A stretch of 64,000 nucleotides of DNA from contig JARCOQ010000006.1 of the NCBI GenBank assembly GCA_029207755.1, positions 29,842,522 to 29,906,521 of the forward strand, read 5' to 3'. Numbering within the stretch: the stretch's first letter is position 1; each line of letters begins with the position of its first letter. The translations under genes and the position numbers were made by a program. The notes under the pieces were generated by a model, which had not been told where the DNA came from, did no database searches, and was given only the letters and a program-made list of their open reading frames with translations. Shown here in pieces: positions 12,830 to 24,540 of this stretch. The DNA comes from Chamaea fasciata (taxonomy: Eukaryota > Chordata > Aves > Passeriformes > Sylviidae).

Positions 12830-14403
12830 GTGGGCCCTTATTATTAGGCAGTTATTATTAGGCACTTATTAGCAGCACTTACAAACTAATTATGTGGTTA
12901 TAGTCTAGAGGCAAAATTATGGGTCATTCCTATTTTAATATGTGTCATTTTTGTGTCTGTTCACAGGCGATCTCTTAAAAATGGAATTGTGTTTTTATCC
13001 TTGTCCAGTACTTCTTATCAAGCAAGGAGAATGCAACTCTAGATAATTGTGAATTTCTATCCAATTCTGACTGAATGAAGAATGGACAAAATCTTTCCTG
13101 TGTAAAATACCATTTAATACCCTAATGTGAGTTGCCAAATAGTAGCAAAGTAACTTCTAGACAACTCAGTATCTGTTGTGTGTCAAAATACAACCTTGAA
13201 AGCTGGACCTTTGAAAGGCAAACTTACAGTGCTTTTGGAATGGTGTGGATTATAGGAGAGAAGAAATAATACATACTGCAGAATTTGCTTTGATAAGAGT
13301 TTTCATAGCTGATATGATCATTGTGTTTCTAGAGCATGATATTGCTACTTTGTTGATATTCTTAGCTCACTGAAGGACATTTAGTTCATAGTGATGGGCA
13401 GTAACACCATGAATTGTCCCACTGACTACATTAATATTACACCTTTAAGTAATGGTTCAGCAGCAGGATAAAGTCACAAACTTGTTGAGTTTGAAAAATC
13501 TTGGTCAGGGCCTGAACCTGCCATTTGTAAAACACTAATTTCAGCCCTTGCTTGTACTGCCCTAAAGAATATAACCTGCAGTTCATAGACTTTATTTAAC
13601 ATTCCCAGCTTTAACAAGCTTTGGAGTCTGCTCTTTGACTGCAGCAAGATTATGGTTGTGTGTGGGAAGAACCTAGGGATAGTGGAATAAGCCATTTAAT
13701 GTCCATTTTAGAGAGTCCTCCTTACTTGGACAATATTCAATATTAAGACATCCTTCCTATCTCCCATGTTGCAGATGTCATCTGCTGATTATATGCCACT
13801 TTCAGTCAACTAATTAGGTGTATTTCCTCCTACTCCTCAGGTAGCCTGAGGTAGCCATAAGCCAGTAATTGGTGAAGATGGTGCTGACAACGTGAAATAT
13901 TTAGAAAAATAGTGGTGTCACATAGGTAGCAAAGCTTGAAAATCCGAGACTTTCTATGGTGTTATATTAATTCAATTTAGACAAAGAGCTCCACATTCAT
14001 TCAAAGTACTTTTTCATACTAATTGGATACTCTTCAAAGGCTTAATTATAATTTTGAAATTACTTTTGTGTCCTGGATAGATACTGAAATACTAATATCT
14101 TCACAGTCATATGCTTTGTAGCTGGGGTACTGTTTCTAATATTGAAAATTTAAAATACAGGGCAATACTTCTTACAGATGTAAAAAAAGACAGATGGAAA
14201 AAAACAGTTCAGCATAGTAATATCTGTTAATCTGTAGTGTGATAGGATCTTGCTGTACTTTGGCTGCTGTATTGTCACACACCCCTTGAGTATTTAGAGA
14301 GGCCATAAGAATGAGGCAAAAATTTTGATTTGGGGCCATACCTTCTCTTTTGCAGTTTCAATCACTTGAGAATCACTGAAAAGAAAAACCTAACCAAACC
14401 CCT

Positions 14404-14463
14404 CAATAACAGCAACAATAGCAATAACAATGATAACAACAATTACAACAACAATAATAATAG
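14404..14463. repeat. degenerate (CAA/TAA)n trinucleotide repeat
   Basis: About 60 bases built from AAC, AAT and AGC triplets (for example AATAACAGCAACAATAGCAA). This is an interrupted simple repeat. Confidence 0.85.
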
Positions 14464-14798
14464 AATATAAACCCTGTGCATATATGTGTGTTTTTGGGTG
14501 GAGGAGGAACAGTGTCGTAAACTGTGGACTGTGATTCCAAAATATCTGAGGATCATTTTGCCTGTGTGCTAAGCATCTGCAGCAAGACCGGACATCTTTT
14601 TGTTTGAAGGAATAGCTTTCTACCATCTGAGCTGAAATTTTTGTTTCTTTTAGTCATGATTCTAGCAGCTTAGGGCTGAATGTAGCTGAGGCCTAGCTGG
14701 ACAAGGGGACTTTGAGGCTGTAGTATTGCCCTGTGAGAGGAAATTATAACCATTTTAGGCCCTTTATCCTTTCCTCATAAATCTGGCTATAGGTCCCT

Positions 14799-14841
14799 TC
14801 ACAACTGATGCATAGTTTTTCACAACTGATACATAATTTTG
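14799..14841. repeat. two-copy tandem repeat, 21-bp period
   Basis: CACAACTGATGCATAGTTTTT at 14800 is followed directly by CACAACTGATACATAATTTTG at 14821. The copies differ at three positions or so, so this is an old local duplication. Confidence 0.8.
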
Positions 14842-15714
14842 CACCTAACAAAAGAGCAGAGGTCACACCAGTGAATAGTTAAAGGTATTGTAAATAAAGT
14901 ATTTGTGCATGACTGTGTTTCTATGCTTTTGGATCTTGGCACTCTGAATATGAATGTTTTATCTCTTTCTTTTAATAAGCCATTAGGATGATTTTTCACA
15001 CAAATTTTGAGCTCATTTCATTCTTTCGTTCTTGGAAATAGTCTGATTTCCTTGCTAATGTATCTTGGTTAAGCTTTACACTTTGATAACTTTGATGCAG
15101 TTTATGGAGTAGCTGGCAGTAACTGGAGTTGTGGAACTACACTGTAGTTTGTGATTTTTGAATCCTGCAGCTGTTTATCCATTTAACTGAAAGGTTTACC
15201 ATAAGACCGAACATGAACTGGTTGGGTTTGTAGAAATTACTAAATACCATAGCAAAATTTTCAAAATTTTAGCTGGTGGCATTCTCAGAGTTTCCTTCTG
15301 GTTGCCTCCAGAAGTCCTCCCTGGTTAATATACAGATATATGCAGTTTGGATGAGACATGCTTGTTGTGGGCCATTCAATTTTAAGGCATCTGTGATTTT
15401 TTTCAAAAAGGAATAGACAGTAGGCCTTCTGAAGGGGAAGAGGTAGTCCAACAGATCCAGGCTGTTCCTTTTAGGCCTTTGTCAGAGCCAGTTAGATCTT
15501 AATTGCTGTATTTATACTACTTAGCAATTTACTTAGCAGGTCTGTTATCCTGAGTCTTCAAAAGTCTCCAGAAATTTCCAATCTTCATAAAAAACCAGAT
15601 CTGAGTGTATAGAATTCCTACACCCATAAACCAGAAAATTTGATTCTCTAATGTTCCTTTTGGGGCCATATTTTAATACTTCTATTCCAATACAAATGGC
15701 CATATTCTACTGGC

Positions 15715-15759
15715 CTTCTACTTCTAATTCTGATTCTAATTCTAATTCATTCTAATTCT
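15715..15759. repeat. (TTCTAA)n-like hexamer repeat
   Basis: About seven degenerate TTCTAA/ATTCTA units in a row. The unit is not the vertebrate telomere hexamer (TTAGGG/CCCTAA), so it is annotated as a simple repeat only. Confidence 0.8.
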
Positions 15760-18700
15760 TTTATTTCCCAATGAGTATCATGTTACTCAAAAATTGTGGT
15801 ATTTGGAGGTGGAGTAAACAAGCTCTTGAGATTGGTGAAAGTGATGAACTCTGGCAGAAAATATATTAAAGTTCTAGGAAATTCAGCTGTTTCATTAACT
15901 ATTTTTAGCTGCTTTGTGACCTGTCCGAATTAAAACATGCATATTTATTAAACATATTTTGTGAACTGGGCTATTATTTGGCTGTTTAAATATAAATGGA
16001 TCTAGTCCCCTTCAGTGTCAAATGAAAGTCACAGAACAGGAAGACCTGCAGGAACTGGCTTTGCTACAAACTGGTAAAAAGGATACCTTCTCCCTAGAAG
16101 TACATTCTCCTAAATAGACTGTTTTAATGTAGGTCCAGTTGCTTTAGCAGAGCGTGCATATTATTATACTCTGCCTACTGCCTGGTGTTCTTGTGTGGAA
16201 GAACAAGCTACACCTTGTCTGGTTGTCGTGGGACCATTCTGCTGAGAGCTGTCAGGTGAGCAGAAGGCTGGGGTAGAGTAGTGAATATTGCCTTATGATT
16301 CCTGAGTAAGCAGAGGGAAGAGGAAGGAGGAGGGCAGCATGCAACATGGCAGCAACAGCTGTAGCCCATCACAGGAGATTTTGCTGCAAGGTGGCAAAAG
16401 CTTACGCAAATAATGGAAATACTGAGTGGAAAAAAAGCCCACTTACTTTGAAGGTCTCTTGACAGATTTTCAATAGGCACAGTTTTTCCATAAATTATTG
16501 CATACTTCCAGAAGTACATAATATGACAGAAGGGGTTTTGGCTGCTTTTTTTCTTGTGCTTCCAAATATTTCCTTGGAGAGTCTATGTGGACTTTCTGCG
16601 GAGTTCACATCAGCATTTTTTGCTAATTGTTCCTGATGCTTCTCCATATTGTGAACTTTTTAACGGAAAAGTAGCAGCAGATTGCTGTCCTTAGAGATGA
16701 ACAAAAATGTCTGTTGATGTGATCTAAAAAGAGAAAGGGTAGAAAATAGTACTTAAAATAAATGTTTCCATTTCAGTGCATACAGAATGACTGATTAAAT
16801 GACATCAAACAACTTAATAATTGAATGAGAAGTCGCATTTCTTTCACAGTTTCTCCTCTTAACTTGCCTGGATTTTTGCTAGAGCTGGGTTGCTGCTATG
16901 AAATTGCTTACTGCAGAATCTGCTTTTGCAGAGATGCTGACAAATGGACTGTGTTTTGCACTGGTTAGGTCAGTGACAAGCTGTGACTCATAAAACTTGG
17001 TTTGGTTGGCTTCTCCTATCAATCTGTGCTCACCCATTTTATCTGTGACAACAGTCTGTCATGAGGGTTGTCATTTGCCTTTGGCGGGTTCACCTCCTTG
17101 TCACATGTTGTCTGTCAGACATAATGGTCTACCAGGCATAATGCTGGACACCATTTGTCTACAAATAGTAATGGCTGTCTCTTCAGAAGGCTAAAAAAAT
17201 TAGGGCTGGAATTGTTCAAAGGTCAGAAAGAGGCTCACTGAGTAGTTTCTACAGAACTGCTGTAAGTTTTTACTCGCTAACATTCTGGTATTGATTAATA
17301 AAGCAGACATTTTCTGTATTTGGAGAATATCAGGTTATACACACTTTTGTAAATCAGCCAAGCATCTAGAACTGAACAGGTGACTGTTTCACTTTAGCTG
17401 AAAGCTGGCTGTGGGATGGAAGCGACCTTTTCATACAGGGGACAAAAAGAGCAAAACCAAAGGTCAAGTGGAATACCTGTGACACTTTCTGCTACAATAC
17501 ATCTAGATATCATGGCCTCTAGAATTCAGACCTCTGTGTACAAAATTTGTGAAGATTGCCAACTAAGTTTCAGATAGATGTGGGAATCTGGACTCCCCCC
17601 ACCTCTGCCTTATTCATTAGTGTTTTGAACTGTAGTCTAACAGCACTAGATGAAATTTTTGGATCATATTCCACAATTCTTATTTATCAAGAAGCTCCCA
17701 ATTTGGGGTTTTGGTACCTTTTCTGCAGGCTGCCAAGTGCTTTATTGAATCTAGTTCTCCAGTACATGCCCCACATGTGCCACAGCTTTGGGGAACAGCC
17801 ATTGTGCAGTATATGCTACTGTGCAGATAGACCCTCCAGCAAATACGAAGCAAATAGCCCAGACCCAGGGCAGGGGATTTAGAGCACTATTATGCTCTCA
17901 CTTCACTTTCACTGGGCAGTTATTTTGAAGTGATTTTCCATCTCAGCCTGGTGGGCAGAACTGTTTGTGCAGCTTTCCTCCTGAACTTTGTGGATAAATT
18001 AAGAATTTTTCACTACAGTCATGTAAAACCTTTTATGACCCCAAGTGATGCAGAAAGTTAATGCTCACATAGGCCACTGTCTTATACATATGTTCAGGGT
18101 CTCTTGGAGAGCAACACTTGCATGTACTTTTCATTTCTCTAAGAATCTATTTTTCATTTCTCCAGGAATCTTCCTGTGATAGGATGAGTCATACTATTTT
18201 CCTTGGCTGTGCAAATTTGCCAATTACTATGCCACAATAAAAATTTTTCATCATGATGTTGTCATCTTTCATTTTTATGCTGATGCTACAGTTATGAGAG
18301 TCTTTGAAACATGACCCCTCTTGGTCTTATTTTTGTTTTCGTTTTTGTCTGTCAGGCATTAAATCATTAATGCTTCAAAATCAGATGTCTCTGAACACGA
18401 GTGAAGTTGCTCATTGACTCTTTTCCTAAATTTGTTGAGAGCTATTAGTCCTATTTTTCTAACCTTTGGTGACCTCCAGTTCTACTTCAAACAGGTGTTT
18501 AGTGATTGCCTTTGATTGAGGATTGTTTCTTGTATATGTAAGGAACTGCCTTTTATCATTCAAATCTTGCTAGATAGTTGGTATTTCTTCCTGTTGTGAA
18601 AAGAGGCACTTTTCACTCCTGACATATTGTGGTTTAGCTTACAGGAATTCTTTATTTGTTGTTTTTCCAAAATCTTAAATATTCTGGCTGCAAAAAAGCT

Positions 18701-19344
18701 CCCTAATCTCATTCCTTGTTCTCCAAACCATGCCATAGATCAGTGCAGTAGTTTTCCATAATTAATAATGATTGCATAACTAAGCCTAGATTGATTTTTA
18801 TTTTTAAGTAATTTTTTAAATGCCGAGCCTTTAAAAAACTTATCCAAATTGTATTTATAGTTGACTTGCTCATGATAAGTACAGTTTTGCTTTTTAAAGC
18901 TGTAAGTATGAAAGTGCTTTATTCCATGATGATATTCACAGATGTTATTAAAATTTTGCTTTCTCCATTTACCAAAATTTATTTAGAGCGCTTATTTGCA
19001 GAAGACAGGCAAGAAGTAGAAGGATGCTCTCTACCTTTGAAGAACCAGGAATACATATCAATAGGAATAATTACTGCAATCCAGCATTCATGTCCTGTGA
19101 GGTCCAATGAGAAGCTCTTGGTTTTTTGATTAAAACAAAATGCAAAATTTCTGCCTCTTTTTATACTAGTCCTCACCCATTTTTGTCCCTTCCTGTTCCC
19201 ATCAAACTCTCAAATTCCCTTGTACCCCAGTAACTACTTTACCTCTTGTATGTCTTTGTTCCTACCAACCAATTTCTTTTCCTCACTTGACTCCTAGTGT
19301 TTATCTGTTAGTTTCATCTCTTAGTTTCTTTTCACTCTGTAAGA

Positions 19345-19386
19345 TTTCTTCCTTCCTTCCCTGCCTCCCTCCCTTTTCTTCCCCCT
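19345..19386. repeat. pyrimidine-rich low-complexity tract
   Basis: CTTCCTTCCTTCCCTGCCTCC-like run of C and T with a single interrupting G. It could in principle act as a splice-acceptor tract, but it is not followed closely by an AG and open frame of note. Confidence 0.7.
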
Positions 19387-19501
19387 GGCTAGTCCTCCTA
19401 CTCTTAGCATTTGCTCCTTAGGACATAGTATTTATCTTTGGGTAAGTGTACACATAACTTTTTCTGTAAAGCTGACTTTAAAGACAACTTTTCTTTAGCA
19501 G

Positions 19502-19596
19502 TGAGCATTATGGAACCAAACCCAGATGAGATAATGACAAAGTTCAAAATTTGGTTTTGGCAAGTGCTGGAGAATATGAACTCATGGCTTCAATTT
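19502..19596 (+). other. possible coding exon, 95 bp, unrecognised
   Basis: TTTTCTTTAGCAG precedes this segment and GTGAGA follows it. Between them one frame is open for 31 codons after two split bases, with protein-like residues such as MEPNPDEIMTKFKIWFWQVL. An alternative acceptor three bases upstream (TTTAG at 19494-19498) keeps the same frame. I do not recognise the peptide. The phase (one base needed upstream, ending in phase 0) cannot join directly to the candidates at 39558 or 60254. It is most likely a chance pseudo-exon. Confidence 0.15.
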
Positions 19597-20240
19597 GTGA
19601 GACCAACGATCTTGGTCTGGCCTCCTGCTAGCAGAAGCTTCCCTCTTCCTTCTGTGGCACGTTATAGCAGACTTTAGAGCAGTTTTTGAGTGAGGCCTGA
19701 CAGTCTTTCATTCTGGCCAACTGATGCAAGGTGGTAGTCTTTAAATGGTAAACACTAAATACAGAATCCTGATGGTGTTGAAATGAATGACAGGAATGTC
19801 TACTGACTTTGTCAGAAGACTTTCTAGGGATTGTTGTTGCTTCTGACTTCAGGGAATTCAAAACTGGATTCTGGCATAAAGAGAAAACACTTGTATACAT
19901 TGCATGCCTTTCAGACCTTTGAAAAGCCAGAGCTTACTGATGTTCTTTTAATTACTGGTTGATGTTGTACAGGAGTGTGAATCCGAGGTACTGCAGCCCT
20001 GGTGGGAAAGATGCTCAGCCAGCTGAAACTGATTTGTGTTGCACTTTGAAAAGGCAGCATAGGAGCCAGCCTGGCTGTTGTTAAATTGTTTTCTAAAGCT
20101 ACTATTGTAAGTAGCTAGCTGTTCAGCTACAGAAGAATCTGTCTGTAACCAGGGATTCACTTTTATTTTCCTGAAACGGGTTCAGAAAAACCTTTATGAT
20201 TTCCCTAGAGAAATACTTTATGTTCATATTGTTCATTCCA

Positions 20241-20264
20241 GGTGCATGGCTGCAGCCATACACC
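20241..20264. repeat. 24-bp imperfect palindrome
   Basis: GGTGCATGGCTGCAGCCATACACC. The central 14 bases ATGGCTGCAGCCAT form a perfect palindrome centred on a PstI-type CTGCAG, and the outer arms match except for one position. It could form a short cruciform or be a dimeric protein-binding site. No function is shown. Confidence 0.8.
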
Positions 20265-22295
20265 TTACTTCCTCACAACAATTTACTATACATGTCAGCA
20301 TTGGCTTTGCTGCTGTGACTGAGATAATTTTTTCTTTCTTATGAAAGGAAAGTTAGAATCAAGGATGATGAGAGAATATCATATTTCACTCCAACTGAAA
20401 CCCAAAGGGAGAGGTTAATATTTTACAAGACTGCCTAATTCTGTTTAAAAAAAAAAAAATCCATATCAATTGTAATTTTCCCCCCACAACAGCATCTGTG
20501 AGGTATCTTACAGAAATTCTGTGATTCCCACAGGGAAGAGGAGGAAAAGATGGATTGCTTCTTTTCCTTACTAGCTTTTCTGATTCTCACTATCTTTTGG
20601 AATAATAATGGTGATTGTGACTAACCACTAAGCTTTGAAGAGAGACAGCTATCCTTCTGTGTACAACATGGTGACAACATTCGAAGAAAACCTTTTCCTC
20701 ATGTTCAGATGGTACATTATGGACAATCTATTTCTTGCCACTTCTCTTGCCTGGTTAATAGTGGGGTTTTGACACTTTTTTTTTCCTGCATAAGCGAGGA
20801 AATATCTAAACCTAACAGGATATCTGCTTAAGTGCAGAAACTTGGACAGATAAAAAGGAGGGAAGAAGGAAGATGGAAAATGAAGAGGCATTTTAACTGT
20901 TTCTAGCTTGTTCAAATTTATTTTGTAGCATGATAATAGCACTGCTAGTAAAGGTTTTGAGAATCAGTATTTTTGCCTTCAAAATAGTTTCTTTTTTCTC
21001 AATATTTTTATTTTATCTAGATTTGAGGGGAGGGGATATGCATATTTGTGCATCTATATATAAAATCGAATTTTTCTCTAAGTAAAAAATAAGGAGAAAA
21101 CTTTTGCCAGACCCTGCAGCTACCAAGTGGGTTCACTAAGTGCCAGATTACTGCACCACTTTTCAAATTTTGCAGCAGAAACCCAGAAAGGTGGCTCTGA
21201 GCATGTGGAACCATGGACACCAAGATTCCTTTTTCCTTGGTCACGTGGCAGTCCAGCTGGGCCATTGTCTTCGGCTTTTGAAGTCGTGAAGCACTAACAT
21301 TTAGTCCATTTCTGGTGGGCTGTTGTGACTTCATTTTGAGTCCTGTGGAAGATGACTCAGAATAATGCTGAGCCTAAAACATTTCAGCAAAATAGTTTGG
21401 ACTCAGCAAAGTAACGTCTTCTGATCAGGTTTTAAACTAATATGGGTCTTAGCATTAAAGCACTACATTTCCTGAAGACTGACTTTTGAGAAAATAATTT
21501 ATTGCTCAATAACCTGTGGCATATCCACTGTAAGTTCCTTTTCACTGTTTATGTGCAGGGCAAAATGGAGAATAAAACTTTAAATAATTGTGGGCCCTCT
21601 AGCGGTCTTCCTGGAGCTGCATGTGCAGAAAATTACAAGACTGAAATGTGTCACCTAGTTTATGTATTCCAATATTTGCTGGTCATACCCAGTAAAATGT
21701 AGTTGTTTGGATTCCATTTTGTCCTCTGATTATTTTTATTAATGAACAAAAACACCTTTACTCCAAAAATCTTGCAGTCTAGATGGAAGAGAAGTGTCAG
21801 TCAGGTATCTCAGTCCACCAGCAGTCAGCAGCCATAGCTCAATGATTTCTCACAGCCAGAAATAAATTGGCACCTCTGCTGAAAGAATAAGTCTCAAATT
21901 CCCATTTGCCATGATCAGTGTATTCTATTTTTCTGCCATTATCTCTCTTGTACAGGTACAGTGGGATGAACAAGCCTACTTGTAAGAAGAAAAAAGAAAA
22001 AAAGCCCTAATCTTACTATAATCTTCTCTAATACACATATTCACATAAGTACATCAACTGATTAAAAATTGACAGTTAAAAAATTACTCCAAAAATTTGA
22101 CAAGTGCTAACTGGGCCTTCGTCACTGTTAACTTGTGTATATAATACTTTCTTATGAGATGTAGACTTGCAACCATCCTTTTAGGTAGACATAACAGACT
22201 GCTCTTTTGGCAGAGAATGATGATGTGATTAACCCTATGGCAGGACTTTTCCATTTGATCACCTACAAAAATAGTACCTTTCTTCCTATAATACT

Positions 22296-22316
22296 CCCCC
22301 CCCCCCTTTTTTTTTT
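22296..22316. repeat. C11-T10 homopolymer junction
   Basis: Eleven C followed directly by ten T. On the other strand this is A10-G11. It is a simple low-complexity site and probably length-variable. Confidence 0.9.
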
Positions 22317-24287
22317 GATTCTGTTTGTTTTCTCTCCCCTCAAAGGGTTGCTGCCAGAGGAAAGTGCAAGAAAGCCAGCTGAAGTAGAAAATTTGATTAT
22401 GCAAATGTAGTTGAGAGTTTGTCGAGAGTTACAGAAGATTAACAGTGTGTGATGAGAGAAATGAATGCGGCTTCTTTTTCAGGTTGAATAACTGCAAGGT
22501 AATGTAGATCTGTGGATGAAACATTCAGATAAAATCAGCTGTTGTGTTCTTCTGCATCCCTCCTTCCAGTTTGCCTGTTTGTTTTTTACCACATAATCTA
22601 CAAAACTCCCATCTTTGAAGAATCTGAAGATTGTAGAAATGTAGAAAAGCACAAGTGTCATAGATATTTGATCAGAGAACAGACGTTATTGTCTTTTATA
22701 CAGGACCTGTAGGAGATGAAATAGTAACTGCAAGTGACAAGCTCACAGCAAGTAAAAAGAGATACTTCACACAGTGCAATGTAAAGTTGTAACAGCTTAT
22801 TATCCCAGGATTTTGGGGATATTAAAGGATTCAAAAATTCATTAGATATGTTTATGAAAATAAAATCTATGAAGGCTGTTGCCTGTGGCTCAGGAAGTCT
22901 GGAAGCCACAAATCATATGAGTCAAAGGAAAATATTCTAGAGAATTACTTTTGTGTGCTGCTTCTGTTCTTACATCCCCATCTACATCTGCTACTGACCA
23001 CTGTCAGAGACAGGATACTGGATGGACTTGGCTTGGTGTTCCTGCATCTTTGGAAAATATCAGGTTTTGTCTTATATTTCAGTTTTGTATTTCTTTCAGA
23101 TCCCTGCCTCCAGATGAGACTCAAACCACAAACACTAGGCTATCCACCAAGGAGTTCCTAATATCATTTCCATCATAGCTGAAACCAAAAGGAAGCATAA
23201 ATTTCAAAGAAAAGTCTTGCTGAATTCTTTCAGACCAAATTAAAACGACCAGCTTCCTCCCCAGCTCCCTTGCCTTCTGGAAATAACAAACCAGTGAATG
23301 AAGACGAATACATTCTCATTGGTCCTTAAAGATTTAAGCTTTTCCCTGAGTGAAGATAATGGATCTTCCTTAGACAGGATATCTTTAGGTTTGGGTATTC
23401 TGTCAGGCTGCAGGCTCTCTTTGGGTATGTGCAGATTGAACTGTGTCTTTCTTGCTTTCATTAAAATGTTTTGTGCTAAGCACAGTTCTCCACTGCAGTG
23501 TCCTTGGGAAGTATTATCTTTATACTTTTGTAAAGAATCAGTGTTGCTTTAGGTATCACAGTCCTATTATTTTGTGACAGTCTTTGTTCTTCAGACCTCA
23601 TAGACTTTTACCTTCTACTTTTCTCTTGATAAAAAACATTGTTTGTTTTTGTTACCTGATTTTATAGAACAGTTGGCAATATTAGGTACTGATATGGCAG
23701 GAATTCTATTCATGTGAAAGCTTCTGAATCTTCATAAAACAGGGTTATGAGTTTTCATAATAACATTTTTCTCAAAATTTGTCAATCAGGTGATAATTGT
23801 GAGTTGTAAGAAAAGTGAACACATGATTTTCAGGCAGTCTGTTTAAACCGCCTTGCTTTGGTAACTGTTGAGGTTTCATTCTTTAAAGTTTGAGATAAAA
23901 CCTCAGCACAAACTTCAGTATTTTTATGAAGAAGAGATAATTCATAAGTATTATTCATTCCTTTAGAGTATAAAGTTGTCATGGTTTAACCCCAGACAGC
24001 AGCCAAGTCCTACACAGCCACTCGTTCACTGCCACACCAGCAGGATCAGGGAGAGAATTGTGAGGGTAGAAGCTACAAAACTCATGAGTTGAGATAAAGA
24101 CAGTTTAATAGGAAAATCAAAAGCCATGCAAGCAAAGCAAAATGGAGAATGATTTCACTGCTTCCCATGGGCAGGCAGATGTTCAGCCATCTCCAGGAGA
24201 GCAGGGGCCCATCACATGTAACGGTGACTTAAGGATACAAAAACCATCACTCCAAACATCCCCCTCTTCCTCCTTCTTCGCCCCAAC

Positions 24288-24293
24288 TTTATA
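24288..24293 (+). promoter_or_regulatory. TATA-like box of LTR copy 2
   Basis: TTTATA about 311 bases into the LTR, at the position equivalent to the TATA-like box of copy 1. It is the probable core promoter of the ancient element. Confidence 0.4.
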
Positions 24294-24534
24294 CACCAAG
24301 AATGATCACATATGGTCTGGAATATCCCTTCGGACCCCCTTCCCTTGGAGTTACCTGTCCTGGCTGTGTCCCCACCCAACCTCCCATGCACCCCTGACTT
24401 CCTTGCCAGTGTGGGAGTACTGAAAGCAGAAAATTCCTTGGCTCTGTGAAGGCCCTGCTCAGCAAAAATATCTCTACATTTTCAATGTTGTGTTCAGCAC
24501 AAATCCAAAACACAGCCCCATAGCAGCCACTGTG

Positions 24535-24540
24535 AATAAA
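24535..24540 (+). terminator. poly(A) signal-like AATAAA in LTR copy 2
   Basis: AATAAA lies about 27 bases before the 3' end of the LTR, on the same strand as its TATA-like box. The matching position in copy 1 reads GAAAAAAA, so the signal may have arisen by mutation in this copy. Confidence 0.35.

Larger units (their letters stand above)
12830..19501. other. AT-rich non-coding sequence
   Basis: No gene or recognisable transposon. Immediately after the LTR, TTATTAGGCA-like units repeat three times between about 12838 and 12870. Further small tandem repeats lie at 14404-14463, 14799-14841, 15715-15759 and 18128-18162. A 108-codon open frame at 17556-17882 is within chance length and matches nothing I know. 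Confidence 0.55.
19597..23976. other. AT-rich non-coding sequence
   Basis: No gene or recognisable transposon. It holds a 24-bp near-palindrome at 20241-20264, an A13 run near 20447, and a C11-T10 tract at 22296-22316. Open frames stay below about 110 codons and look random. Confidence 0.55.

Noticed and set aside
15715..15759. Interstitial telomere repeat
   Set aside because: The unit is TTCTAA, not TTAGGG or CCCTAA.
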